64,000 bases of DNA from Lateolabrax maculatus (GCA_031216445.1 CM062219.1:19537001-19601000), one strand, 5' to 3'. Counted from the stretch's first letter, positions 36,241-48,877 are shown. Notes: generated by a model from the letters alone, not told the origin. Made by a program: numbers and translations.

Positions 36241-36470
36241 TTGTTGAGTACTGTTATGAAGAGAGGGTGATAGTACTACACTGACTTGTCTGCAGGATTC
36301 AAATGTGAGTGCAAGGTGGCATTTATTGTATCCCTGTTTAATATTCTGATGGTATTAGAGATGTATTCTGAAATGATTAAAATCGTTAAAGATCGTGTGT
36401 GCGGAACCAAATATTCAGTTCCATGTGTCCTTCTTGACCCAGCACATTGAGAAAATAATGTCTCCGCAAG

Positions 36471-36700
36471 GTCCAAGGGGCGGCCTGGCTCAGGAGGTAG
36501 TTCGGTCCCTGGCTCCTCCAGAGAAAAGTGTCGAAGTGTCCTTGAGCAAGACACTGAACCCCTAACTGCTCCTGATGAGCAGTTGGCACCTTGCATGGCA
36601 TCCCTGCCATCAGTGTGTGAATGAAGGCATGTATTGTAAAAGCGCTTTGAGTGGTCAGTAGACTAGAAAAGCGCTATAAAAATGCAGTCCATTTACCATT
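36471..36700 (+). mobile_element. tRNA-related SINE
   Basis: A tRNA-like head (GCGGCCTGGCTCAGGAGGTA) with a shortened B-box region leads into a body widely repeated in teleosts: TGTCCTTGAGCAAGACACTG, then GCGCTTTGAGTGGTCAGTAG and GCGCTATAAAAATGCAGTCC. It ends at CCATTTACC. Two short minus-strand frames inside it are spurious. Confidence 0.75.
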
Positions 36701-38034
36701 AAGTAGCTGTTCTGGGGCTTTCGATCATACCACATGATCTTCGTCACAATATGGAGTTGTTAAAGACAACATGGGTAAGAAGTCCTTTTAAGTGCTCAAA
36801 AAAAAGAGGAAATTTTAACATCAACAATTTCAAAGTCAACTGGGCAAACTCCATCAGTTGTTGAAGACCATGTGATATGATGGAAAGCTCCAGAACAGTG
36901 ACTAAATGGACCGAGAGGCGAGGTTGTCTGTGAGGTTTCTCTGCTATTTCTTTAATATTGTATGTAGAGATTCCAAGGTGTTCAAGGTGTCCTTATCCAA
37001 ACATATTGAAGTTATCTTTCTATAATCTTGAATTGTATAATATAATACTATTTTATAAATAAAACAAACACGAAAAAAAAAAAAGGAAAGACGACCATAT
37101 TCTAAAATTCACAATAATCGTTAGTATTCTCATCATTTTGCTGTAAAATCACTACAGTATACACTACTATTATGGCCTGGCTGAGCAAAAAAGCCTGATG
37201 GAGAATGTCCTACTTAGGAGGTCACAGGGAAATGAATGTGAAATTAATTCAGTGTTTGTACAGAAAGGGCGGGCAGCTGAAAGCATCCAGTGTGTTGAGA
37301 GCCAGTGATGTACCTTCACATCCTGCAGATATTCACATTCCCTGTACTGTATGTAAAACAGACGAAAACATGATTGAATCAGCCGATTTTTCTGTAACAA
37401 ACAGAGAACTGGTTTGTCTCCTTTGCTGTCTCTGCTGCAAAGAAGCAATTTGCCCACAGGGATCATTAAAATTTGATCTCATCTCAGCTCTCATCTCGTC
37501 ACCTGCTGCCTCTGATTGTCGAGATAAAGTAAGGTGACAGGAAATAACGCAGGATAAACACATGATAAAACCAGAGCTGATGTGATAGACAACAAAACCT
37601 CCCGCAACACTGAGGAAATTCTCTTTTTCTTTTTCCTTGCAAAGCGCCAACCTCCCTAAAGGTTTATGTAGGTCCGTCATTTGTCTTCAAGGTCTGATAA
37701 TAAAAATACCATGTAATTGCACCACTGGTTCATCTTGAGGACTCATTGAAGAGTGGAAATCACCATTCCAGACTGCTGCCAAATTTAACATAACAATAAC
37801 ACAACATGACCTGATGGAATGTGACAGGATGCACATGACGTAAGATAACATGACACAACATCATTTATAAAAAACAAAAAACAAAAATAAACAAAACATG
37901 TTGCTTGAAATGTTATGATTGAATTCCATTTATGCAATTTTTTTTACATTTATTGAATTTTTCTCAGTTTACGGATAATGTATTGGCGAGGACAGAGAGG
38001 TGGACCAGGGTTTGTGGATAGTGAACAAATCTGA
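36701..38034. other. Unique intergenic DNA
   Basis: AT-rich, with poly-A at 37074-37084 and an (AAAAC)n-like run at 37870-37898. I see no gene or named element. Confidence 0.6.
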
Positions 38035-38600
38035 TGTAAAATGACACATCACATAACATGACATGGTACAACAGGAATTAAATGACACGACACAACATGC
38101 CATGATACAACACATGTGATATGACATCTTATGACATGAGAGTCCCATGACATAACAAGACAGGACAGAGTGATGTGAAATGACATGACAAAACATGATA
38201 TGAGGGGACAGGGGATGACATGACATCATATAACATGACATGACCAACATCTCATAAGGTGACGGGACATGGCACAGCTTGATATGATACATCATGTAAA
38301 ATGGCAACACAAGATAAAACAAATCGTCATAATGTAGTATGACATGACACAACATACATAACATAACGATGATATGTAATGGGACGATATGTGACGAGAC
38401 GATATGTGACGTGATGATATGTGACGTGAAACATCTCATATGATGTGACATGGCATGATACAGCATGAGATGAAACTAAATCTCACAATATGATGGGACA
38501 TGATGTGATACCATATCACATGACATACAGTAACATGACATGTCAAATTACACTACTCAAGTACACAATACATATGATATGAAATGGCATTAAATGACAG
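38035..38600. repeat. Degenerate ACATGAC-type tandem array
   Basis: About 560 bp of imperfect 5-9-bp units (ACATGAC, GACATG, ATGACAC, ATATGTGACG). It includes three near-identical copies of GACGATATGTGACG at 38385-38425. A 165-residue His/Met/Ser-rich frame on the minus strand is an artefact. DNA from 38601 to 39590 is otherwise unique intergenic. Confidence 0.8.
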
Positions 38601-39589
38601 CATGGCACAACATGATGTATTCTGTCTGTTGTGACGTGATCACATAAGGGGACCAACCATACTATAAGCGAGTACAGTGTGGTGCGTGGTGTTGGTGTTG
38701 GACAGATGTTTGCAGCTGTGCAGCTCACAGTGTTGAGTGCAGACCGCTGCAGTGTAAATGATGTGTTGGTGTGTGTTGGGACGTTATCGACAGTCTCTGG
38801 GTGGAGTGATGAGTGTGGGAGCTGCACTGAAAGAGCATTATGGCCTGTAGCCTGTTCACTTTACAATTCATTACACTTCCAAGGACAAACGACTGCTTTA
38901 TAACTCTGTCTGCCGCTCTCTGTGTCTCCCTCTCTCGCTCTGATCCATCATCATCAAATAACAAGAGTAAAGGTGCCAACTAAAACAATCAGACACTTAT
39001 TTTAAATTAAAATACTAATAATTCAACCCTCTTTATTATATTCTACACTTTATCATCATAAATTATTACGATACAAAGACACAAAGAAACAAGCCTTATT
39101 ATCATCTGTAAGTTGACTCACTGTACAGCTGCATCAATCTCATTCACATGTGTAGTCATTTTCGGTGCAATTATTCTGTTGCAATTTTTTCATGGATATA
39201 GCTTGCACTCCTGCGGCCATATTTGAATCACTGTGGGCAGCCATTCGGGGAATTGGAACCAGGCTAAATATTTTTCGGCATTAAAAAAACACTCTTAATG
39301 ATTGTAAGCACAAAACTAGCAGAATATTTTCACTTTTGCAAGAAGGAAAGAATCTGTGTCTGTGACTCATATATACTGTATATATTCTCTGAATGCTCCA
39401 GTCTCATAGTTCTGCTCTACAGTCTCTACAGTCAGAATGATACATGAGTGCACATAACATTACTGAATGTTACAAATCAGTTGTTTGCTCCACAACTTGT
39501 GTGGAAACATTATAAGATGTTAATGGAAATGCTCCCTCCCATAGCAGCATTCAGGGTAATGCTTTATTTTATGGGTCTGTAATTTCCTA

Positions 39590-39920
39590 ATAATTTCCAA
39601 GCGAGAGCTATGTATTTTAATTAAAAGGGGAAAAAAAGTAAATATTAATTCATTATTTAATTATTCCTGGAAACTTTACTCTCCTCATATATTGAACTGT
39701 AATCTTCCCTGTAGACACATTTCACACTTTTGCGTCTCTTTAGCTGACCTGCTGTCCATCCATTTAAAGACTCCCGAGGTTACACGCAAGCAACTATTTG
39801 AAACTAATTAATTGGAGGAGAAGTAATTGAACACTGACCATATTGTCCTTTCCAAAAGTGCTGTCAAGGCCATTTCTTGGAAATTATTATTAAGTTACGA
39901 AACCTATTCAACCGAGTGTT
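39590..39920. promoter_or_regulatory. Candidate upstream enhancer / conserved noncoding element
   Basis: Complex unique sequence 3.4-3.7 kb upstream of the onecut2 promoter, dense in TAAT cores (TTTTAATTAAAAGG, ATTAATTCATTATTTAATTA, AACTAATTAATTGGAGG) with CTCCCGAGGTTACACGCAAG between. It is flanked by low-complexity DNA but contains none. Texture-based call. Confidence 0.4.
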
Positions 39921-39944
39921 ACCAAATTCACTGAGCCCAAGGGT

Positions 39945-40895
39945 TGAGGAGGAGAATGAGGGTCTGTAAAAAAGGAGAAAAAGGAGGTGGAGGAGATGGA
40001 AAAGGAAGAGGAGGAGGAGGAGCAGGATGGGTATAGCTGGGCAGATGTTGCTTTGTTTAAAGACTGTTGTGTAATTAAGGACAGAAGAACAGAAGCCTGA
40101 CCCATTTTCTCCTTTTGATCAGCTGTCAGAGAGACAGGCAGGGGGTCTGCTGAGGGACGACCTGTCTGTCTGCCTGTCTGTCTGTCTGTAGGTCTGTCTG
40201 CCTGTCTGTCTGTAGGCCCGTCTGTCTGTCTGTCTGCCTGTCTGTCTGTAGGCCTGTTTGTCTGTCTGTCTGTCTGTCTGGCTGTAGGTCTGTCTGTCTT
40301 TCTTCTGTAGGCCTGTCTGTCTGTCTGTATATCTGCCTGCCTGCCTACCTGCCTGTCTGTCTGTCTGTCTGTCTGTCTGTGTCTTTGTAAAACCTTTAGC
40401 TGTCTTGCTGAGGGAAGCCGGCTGCTATTTTTATTGTTCCACCTGACGTTCCACAATACAGAGAGGGGAGGTGGGAGGTAAGAGAGGGAGCAAGAAGAGA
40501 AAGAGAGGAGAAGAAGCTACACAGAGGAAGAAGGGAGGTAGAGCGGGATGAGGAGGAAGAAGTGAAGAAAAATTACAAGAAGTGAAAGAGCATGAGAATG
40601 GAGGAGATGAAGAAAGACATGGAAGTGGAGGAGGAGGTGGAGAGGGAGAGGGAGGAGGAAGAGATAAAGAAAGACGAGGAACGGGGGGGAAGGAGGAGGC
40701 CAAGGAAGTGGGAAAGTGGGTAAAGGGAGAGGTGGAGGTAAAGGGAAGGAGGGATGAAGTCTTGAGCGACATGGGAGGCAGGGTGGAGGGGGAAGGTCCA
40801 GGAGGCGGGGGGATGGAGATTGGAAAGGAGCAGCTGCAGGGGGAGCAGGGGGAGGAAGAAGAGGCGGAGGAGGAAGTGATAGAGTTTGGAGTCAA
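39945..40895. repeat. Polypurine, (CTGT)n and polypurine block
   Basis: A short purine tract (39945-40025) is followed by a (CTGT)n array at 40161-40383, whose CTGT runs are broken by regularly recurring TAGGYCTGT or TGCCTGT units, then by a 440-bp polypurine tract at 40455-40895. Frames reading Asp-Arg-Gln-Thr or Gly/Glu repeats are artefacts. A short (AC)n lies at 41220-41238. Confidence 0.9.
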
Positions 40896-41579
40896 TATGG
40901 CGGTGTAAACAAAATGCTCACATCACTGCCAGGCAGCTCCGCCCCCTCCCAGAAGGTTTTTATAAGGAGCGTCTGAGGCTTAAATTTTTAACATTTAGTC
41001 ACTATAACAAGGATAAAACTAAGGTTATCTTCCTTAGCATCCAACAAATACATCTCCCATGAGCCTTGAGTGAGTCTCCACGAGCCACCACCTTGCTAAA
41101 AAGGCCTCAAAGTTTCCCAACACTTTTCCCCATAAAGTCACTGTAACTGCCCTCCGAGTTAAAACAGGTCGACAGTCCAACGGCTGCAAATACTGAGAGG
41201 CTGACTGTAAACAAATCAATACACACACACACACACAGACAGAGAGAGAGAAGAATTGCTGGTGGAAATATAAATAATTACTTTCTATGTTATTTAACAT
41301 TGTTACCAAATCTTAATTTATTGGAAAGAAATCACAACAAAAGGTTAAATGTTTATGCTGCATGTTAGTAAGTGAGTAGGTTTATTTAAAGGAAAAAGGC
41401 GGTGTCACTCTTTCTCTCATTGTCAACAAATCCCATGTAAAGTGTAATGTTAATGTGTAAGCCCATCTCTCAAAAGCCTGTATGTGGCTCTAAGCTCATT
41501 GGCTCCTATCAAAGACATTAATTCTTTTTTTTTTACTCACAATTATGTAGTTTTAATTTTTTTTTTTAATGCTCAGTAA

Positions 41580-41890
41580 TGTCCTAAAACAGCTGCTCAC
41601 TATAGGTTTAGCAAACAATTCTCAAACAGCAGAAAACAGTACATTAGTTAGGGACTATTTTCAGCGGTGGATTAATCCACCTTTGGTGCTCTACTGAGTA
41701 TTGGGGGCAGCAGGACGGTGTATGAACATGTCACCGGGTGCAACAGTGTGGCTCATTAATGTGTTTGTAATGGTTTCTGGACGACAGTGGTGCTCTATGG
41801 CACAGAGAAGATGTCTCAGGCTTGGACTCTACGTGTTAGTAGGCCACATTCATCGCTGGTCGGGATTCAGTCACTATGAGAAAAATATGG
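41580..41890 (+). mobile_element. Interspersed repeat family A, copy 3
   Basis: The longest family A copy in the window, opposite in orientation to copies 1 and 2. It includes GGGACTATTTTCAGCGGTGG, GTGCTCTACTGAGTATTGGG, CACCGGGTGCAACAGTGTGG and GTTTCTGGACGACAGTGGTG. The 87-residue frame inside resembles those in the other copies only because the DNA is shared; stops and shifts are not conserved. Confidence 0.7.
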
Positions 41891-41999
41891 AATATCACCA
41901 GACTTATTCTAAAATGTGGACGATCACTCGTGTCTCAAAGCACAAAAAAATTGAAATAAAATAGCAGTTGTTAAAATCAAGTTAAATATATCATATGTA

Positions 42000-42420
42000 A
42001 CACTGTGTAATTTGAGCATAATTTAATTAGTTTGAATTCTTGCCTACGCGCTTGGAATTTCTGTACCATGACCACGCTGTGAACACTGAGAGAATGTATT
42101 TCTGTAGAGACAGAATAATGTGTGGACCTAATAACACGTTTATTCGACCATTTAAAGATGATATTAAAGACGTAAGTAAAGCTTTGGTCACTGAGCTGTT
42201 TGCAGACATTAGTAGCATGGTGGTAGCAGATGAACTGACTGACTGCCTGTCTGCTGAGATAATCATTAGCCTGTTTATCTCCTCTCTGTGCACAGTCCTG
42301 CTGTGACACGAATGCTGAGAATTTACATTCATCATCTACATTTCTCAGGTTATATCTGCTGTATTTCTGCTCGCTTTCTTGGTTTTTATTAAAGTTAATA
42401 AAGCTGTTAGGAATACCTTA
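42000..42420. promoter_or_regulatory. Candidate conserved noncoding element (or unrecognised short frame)
   Basis: Complex unique sequence (GCATAATTTAATTAGTTTG, CACGTTTATTCGACC, GATGATATTAAAGACG) about 6 kb upstream of onecut2. An 88-codon frame starting at 42040 runs through it, ends at 42306 and matches nothing I recognise; I do not call it a gene. DNA from 42421 to 43080 is unique. Confidence 0.3.
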
Positions 42421-43089
42421 CATTTATGACATGATTTAACTATGTTTGCTTTAAGCTGTATTATTTTTTATGTTGTGTTGTTGCCAGATTCCTTTTAGAT
42501 CTTGTTATAACAATTTAAAAATCTTAACCATACATAATGAAGCATCTTAACATTTCAGTTTAAAGTATTTTTAAATGTATTTTAGTATTGAAAAGGAATC
42601 ATTGTTAGAAGTGTACTGTAGTGACCAGCATGCTTTAGAATTGAGTCAAATGAACTGTTAATTCATTTATTGCATCAACTGTAAACAGATGTTGAAGTTG
42701 TTCTTTATTCTAACCGTCAAAATGCGTCAGTATTTCAGCATCATGCATTTAATGTCATGGCAGGGGCTTTAATCTATTTAATCTATACTCCTTCAGTTTG
42801 AGAGACACACTCAAGACAGCTGAACTTATAATTAATGAGAGACAGAAATGGAAGACAAAGGCAACCAAAAAAAATGAATAAATACAATACAAGATTATTA
42901 ACTACACCAAATGCATCAAGGAAGTGTCGGATACATAAACCCATGTTGCAACTTGTGAATCAGTTTGAAAAGAAAAGAGCAGGTTCCTCTGCTGTTTCCT
43001 GCAGAGTCTGTGGTTGAAAGCGGGCAGCAGGTTGTGAACTGTGAATAAAGCTGAAGAACTGCAGGTTGATCAGGACGTTTCCACCTCTC

Positions 43090-43430
43090 AGTCCTCTCTC
43101 TCTCCCTCTCTGTCTCTCTCTGTCTCTCTCTCTCTCCCTGTCTGTCCCAGGCCATCTGCTGTGTACAGAGCAGCAGTATTGATCTGCAGCTTTGTGCTGG
43201 AGACCACATGCTAATCTATAGCGTTGGTGACAACACTGCTCCGCTTTGCCTCGCATCTGTCCCACTGTCTCTCTCTCTCTCTCTCTCTGCCTCTCTCACT
43301 CTTTTCTCTCAATATAACCAGTGTCATCCTCCCTCCCTCTCTCTCTCTCTCTAAATGACCCAGCAGTTTTTGGACGGGGGTCCATCTGTCCGGCTGTAAA
43401 CTCTTCCTCCTCCTCCTCCTCCTGCAGTGG
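43090..43430. repeat. (TC)n and (TCC)n tracts
   Basis: TC-rich runs at 43092-43138, 43267-43308 and 43330-43352, and (TCC)n at 43404-43422. Confidence 0.85.
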
Positions 43431-43559
43431 TTGGTTGCTGGTGAGTCCTGTTCAGTGTGTTTTGGTGTTTCACAGCAGCCATATTTGGTGTTAAATATAA
43501 AAACTATATGTGTTGATGAGCTAAGAGGAAGAGAGATGCAGAAATAGAGAGAAAACACA

Positions 43560-44850
43560 CGTTTAAAAGTGTTTTGTTTTGCTTTGAGTTTTATAGAGAT
43601 ATTATTACAGTAGATGTCTTCATAAATCTCCATAATATCTGTGCATAGCTTAAAACATGACTTCTATGTATTTCCATCAAACTCCTCAATATTGCTACAT
43701 GTGTATATCTACTTATTTATATAAATCTAACTTTATAATTCTGTATATTATCTGCATTTGATTCCTATTGAGAGATATTTCGATACATACACAGACCATA
43801 TACAGATTTATAGAGATACATGCAGGATGTAGAGATTAAAGACATGATAGACAGAAAGTATTAAAATGTATAGTATTTACATATATGCTACATAGACAGG
43901 GCTTTAGAGATACATACATAGAGATACAGTCATACAGAAATATAAATATGTGTATATATTATAGAGATTCATAAAGACTTATTCTAAAACAATGAAGAGT
44001 TTAATTGAGACAAAACAGATTTATAGAGATAATTGTTGGAGAAAATGTGGTGGTGATAAAATAGGGACATATAAAGAAATAATATACATCAAAGATTTCT
44101 AGGGATATATATTTAAAGATAAAAAACATGTTGCGATTTTATAGAGATATACATAAGACAAAAACATAATGAGTTATTAGTAGAGATAATATAGACATAG
44201 AAAATAAAACAGTATAAAAATGGTACAGAGATCTAGAGTAGATCAAGGAATGCATAAAAAGCCATATTTTGTAATAATACAGAGATATATTAAGACTTGG
44301 AAAAAATAGATAGAGTTTATTGGAGACACTAGGCCTATATGTAAAGATATTACAAATATTATGAAGATTTTATGTGCATTATTATTATTTATTAATGAAT
44401 TTTACAGATATACTAAGCTATGGAGTTACATAAACATCAAGTGATAGAACATAGTTGTAGATAAAATACAGAACTGTATTTAAATATATCAAAACAAAAT
44501 AGAGCTTTATAAAGCATGTGTATACAGATAATACACAGTAGAGAAAGTAGAAATTGTAATTTAATATAAAAAGCTGACAGATATTTATAGATAATACATG
44601 TGTAGGTATAGTGATATATAAAGCGATAGAGACACGTAATATATATATAAATAAATATATAGAGGTGATTTTTTAAGATATGGAGAGTAAGTCTAGGGAT
44701 TTGTTGGATGCATCTATATATATAGGTATTTTATATAGCTACAGATAATATACACATTTAGATTAAATATGTGGAGACGATACATACAGTATATAAAGTT
44801 AATATAGAGACACATGAATGAAATAAAATGTATTTACAGGTGAGCTGTTA
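43560..44850. repeat. Degenerate TATAGAGATA minisatellite-like array
   Basis: For about 1.3 kb the word TATAGAGATA or a close variant recurs every 30-70 bp: TTTATAGAGATATT near 43593, TATAGAGATACATG near 43811, TAGAGATACATACATAGAG near 43905, TATAGAGATAATTG near 44022 and TATAGAGATATACA near 44142. Spacers are A/T-rich and diverged. No frame longer than 60 codons survives. Confidence 0.75.
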
Positions 44851-44895
44851 TCCTGGGTTTGACTTTCTATAGCTGTACAAAAAAATGTCTGTCAC

Positions 44896-44925
44896 ACGCA
44901 CACACACACACATACACACACACAT
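44896..44925. repeat. (CA)n microsatellite
   Basis: An AC dinucleotide run with one CATACA interruption. A CT-rich run follows at 45020-45110. Confidence 0.95.
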
Positions 44926-45119
44926 GTGGAAATGTAATAACATGATAATGACAACACTGCAGCATCTTGCAGACTTTTCTAAAGCTGAGAAGAGTAAGGC
45001 ACTCTTCCATCATCTTTCTACTCTTCTTCTTCCATCTTCTCCCCCATTTCTTCGCATTCTTGCCTCCTCCTCCTCCTCCTCTTTCTCTCTTCCTCCTTTA
45101 TGCTCTTCAAGTCTTTTCA

Positions 45120-45300
45120 AACTTCTTGGACCTGCTGCCTCTTTTGTTGGGGTTCTGTTGGCCGTGAAATCGGCTTTTAATGGGAACACAATGGCCGCGT
45201 GCAGAGCCGACCCGCTGTATTCAAATGGGACCGCACGCCATTATCCCTGCGTTTCCAACTCTAAATAAACACTCATTTAACAGCCTTTCATCTCACACCT
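45120..45300. promoter_or_regulatory. Candidate upstream enhancer / conserved noncoding element
   Basis: A GC-balanced, non-repetitive island (GGCCGTGAAATCGGCTTTTA, CACAATGGCCGCGTGCAG, GGACCGCACGCCATTATCCC) in AT-rich DNA about 9 kb upstream of onecut2. A 127-residue frame overlapping it has no recognisable domain. Confidence 0.4.
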
Positions 45301-46710
45301 TTATGAATTTGTATATTATTCATTGTGCATGCTTGAACTGCTGCGAAACTCCAGCCAACTGCAACTAAACAGTCATTTCCAAATCTGACTTTTATGTTTT
45401 TTTACATGAGATTTCATTCAAATAATCACTTAAAATACAACCAAACAACACCCTTTCTCACAATTTGACAGGTAAAATATCACCTTATTAATTACATTTT
45501 GTCCGACTTTTTAAGGAATTCACTAAAAAAAGAAAAGAAAGAAAAAGGAAGCAAAAGTAAGTGAACTGTTTAACTGCTGCTATCATGCCTTTAAAAATAA
45601 AGGATGTTGAATTCACAAACAGGCAATATGTATTATATTTTATTTAAGTTCTTTATTTATAAGGACAACACACATTCATCCACATGTCTGTAAATGTGCC
45701 ATTGTTAGCCAGCTGTCCAGGTTTCAGCTGCAGTCCATCGACAAGATGCTCTGAAAGTGACAAGTTAAGAAATACAAATATAAGATGCTGAAATGACCCA
45801 AAAAAAAAAAAAAAAAAAAATCAACAAAATCAGCAAACAAAGGACAGGAAGGAGCAAAACTCTGACAGAATAATACAATGACCACATGCACTGTTCAGTA
45901 CATGCAGCCATACAAAGCAGTACAAAGCCACTGAGCACAAATGAGCAATGCTGTTAGTAGCCACATTGTGTGCACATTAACTATGCAGAGCAGTAACACG
46001 TAAATAGTAAATGAGACTAAAATGTTACTAACCAATAGGATTCATTTTAATGAGATGATCTTAGAAATAGTTTAACAGTTGGTAAAATGAAAATATCACA
46101 CACTAAGTCATGAGCCACTGTAGAAATATGAACACAACATTGATAGTAGAACACTAGTAAATATGTATTTATTTACACCCGCCCTTGGTAAAATCCCCAA
46201 ATTCCCCTGAAAAATACTCAAGACATGACTTCAATGTAGGCCATTCAAAATAATCAATTATTTAATTAGAAACTGTGTAACTCTTCAAAATCTTGTATTT
46301 ATCTATTTATGGTTTATAATGGCGTTACTCTATTTAAAAATAAAATAAACAGTAAAGCTTTAATTTAATGACACATTTTAACATCTTAATCACAGTGTCC
46401 GCAGTAATACACAGTAAGAAAGATACAAAATGTAAAATAAAAAGATTATAGCTACAGTTTAAATAATGTAATAACAAACAAATTATGAATTCATTTCCAC
46501 TGAACATCCAAAATGAACAGCTTTTATTTTTGTAATTTCTGGCAGAATTGGACAAGATGGAGGGGAGAAAGCAAGAAAATACATTCTGAAATAATATTTT
46601 TAATCAGGATATTTTTCCTAATTCACATCATTAAAGGGCTCCATCGTCCTCCCTCATTAAACACACTTCAGTCTCACAGCACCTGACAGTGTGAGCGCAC
46701 GCACGCACAG

Positions 46711-46743
<33 letters not shown>

Positions 46744-47930
46744 TATATGTTTTAGCAAACATCAGAGAGAACATGGCCACGGGCAGAAGCAGCTCATGCT
46801 AATTCAGATCAATATTAGTGATGAATTTCCATGTGAGCTCAGTTTCCTCTCAGAGAAGCAGCTCAGTGATCTGAGGGCAGCTTTACTTTTCATCTGTGCA
46901 CAGTAGTGAACACTACTGAACACTGCATGTGTGTGTACAGTATAATACAGTATATACATGGACAGGCCGAAGCAGAAGCCATGTCCTCTGTATTTCTCTG
47001 TGCATGTGTGGACCTGAGTAGAGAGTATGTTTTAGGGTTTTTAAAATGCAGATACTTATATTCTTTTTTTAAACAAAATTAAAGAAACACATGAATGATT
47101 AAATAAAATACTTTTCCCAACATCATTTATCACACTCTATATGAACCTTGTTTTTTTCCATTTTTTTTGCTGCATGAAAACACTATTTTCTAATGCTGAC
47201 AGTGCCAAGCAGCTAGAATACAAGACAGAGAATTATATTATAGTTAATTAAACTGCAACTCCGAACACTGCTGCCATTTACAAATCTGAGAAGGTCCCAG
47301 TTTCTTTCCCCCTGAGATTTACTGAATGCATTTTAGGGAAAATTAATAAAAATGTCTGAAATTACTGGTATGAGTTTTCAATATGTTAACTCAATATGAT
47401 CCTCTTGTTAATAACTTATGATGTCCTCCATGTGTCTTTTCAACAACATCACCATCAGAGCACCAGATCTGATCCTGGAATTAAACCTTTATTATTTTGT
47501 GTGTCCAGTAAAATGTCCCTGTGTGTGAGTGAGCAGGTCGACGAGAGTTTTAGATTTTAAAAAGTGTGGGTTTTCATTTATCCCAACAAATGCTTAAAAA
47601 GACACCAGATAGTCAGTTTGCTGCCTACTCAACTGTAAATAGCAACATCAAAATAACAACAAAATGAACGTTATTACACATTGTACCAAGACAACTTGGT
47701 ACAGTCCTGGCTCAGGTGTAGGCCTTTAACACTGTGCAAAATGTCATGACATCTCTGCAGCCATTTTCTCCTCATTAAGACACAGAACTGCACTTTGCTC
47801 AGTCATTTTCTAGAATATATGTCAAATATATCAAAAAGCCACAAAGAACAATGTTTTATCACATTCCTCCTTGTTGACAAAGTAACTCCCAAATCACAGC
47901 ACAGAGTCATCATTTATTAACCACAGGACT
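45301..47930. other. Unique AT-rich intergenic DNA
   Basis: It contains a 22-base poly-A near 45799-45820 and a (CA)n cluster at 46692-46745. I see no gene or other named element. Confidence 0.6.
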
Positions 47931-47974
47931 AAAGGGGGGGGGGGGGTGTTCTTCCTCCTCCTCCTCTTCCTCCC

Positions 47975-48110
47975 CCCAGCATGATTATTTAATGTCCTCT
48001 GGCATGTTGCTCTTTTAATCATAACATTTGATTTATTGATTTCATCTCGGCCCAAAAGACGGCGCCGACAATTAGCTTGGCCGCTGCAGACTGAGGGTCT
48101 CTGAGTTTTC
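47975..48110. promoter_or_regulatory. Candidate enhancer with Onecut-type site
   Basis: Complex unique sequence between two microsatellites. It contains ATTTATTGATTTC (48029-48041), close to the HNF6/Onecut consensus, then GGCGCCGACAATTAGCTTGG with a homeodomain-type ATTAG. Texture and motif only. Confidence 0.35.
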
Positions 48111-48448
48111 ACACTTCTGATCAAAGAGAAGAAGAAGAAGAAGAAGAAGAAGAAGAAGAAGGAGAAGGAGAAGAAGAAGAAGAAGAAGAAGAAGAGCTAC
48201 TTTAATATTTCAGATCTCCACATGGTTGAATCGAGACGACAGCAGATTAGCAGAACAGTTTCACAGATTCACAGAGTGCTCTGCAGTCACATTTTGTCCT
48301 CAAAGTTAAAGTTGCAGCATTTTGATATTTTCCCATTGTTCTATTTTTATAAGAAAAAAAGAAGAAAAAAATCTACTCATATAAATATATATGTACGCCA
48401 AATGTTTTTCTATTTTGTAATTTTTTCCTTGTCATTTTTGAAATTGTA

Positions 48449-48511
<63 letters not shown>

Positions 48512-48877
48512 CACACACAGGGCTATACATGTAGATGATCATTTAAAATGAACATAGTAACAAAACAACAAAGTGCTTTAACTGCCAAAAAAATGAAAAT
48601 GAATGAAAATGTAATAATAAATGAATGAAAAGCTCACTGAACTTCACACATTGTATGTGTTGTACCTCATTTGTTTATTGCTTTGGACTAAAATGTCCGT
48701 CAAATGAATAGATGTTAATGTCTGAATTCACACACTTCTTACCTCCTCTCTATTCTACAGACACTGATGTTTTCATTAGTTTTCATTATGTGTTTTTTGT
48801 ATTATTAATAAGTATTTCATTACAAAAGTAAAAAGTACAAACTACAAAAAAACATATTCATAAATGATTAAAAGAAT

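Noticed and set aside
37969..38466. 165-codon minus-strand frame rich in His, Met, Ser, Cys
   Set aside because: It is the translation of the degenerate ACATGAC array; composition and repeats explain it.
39908..40456. 182-codon minus-strand frame with Asp-Arg-Gln-Thr repeats
   Set aside because: It is a readout of the (CTGT)n array, open because the four-base unit has no stop in any frame.
42040..42306. 88-codon + strand frame with mixed composition
   Set aside because: It looks protein-like in composition but matches no family I know, has no adjoining exon signals I could support, and lies in sequence that reads more like a noncoding element.
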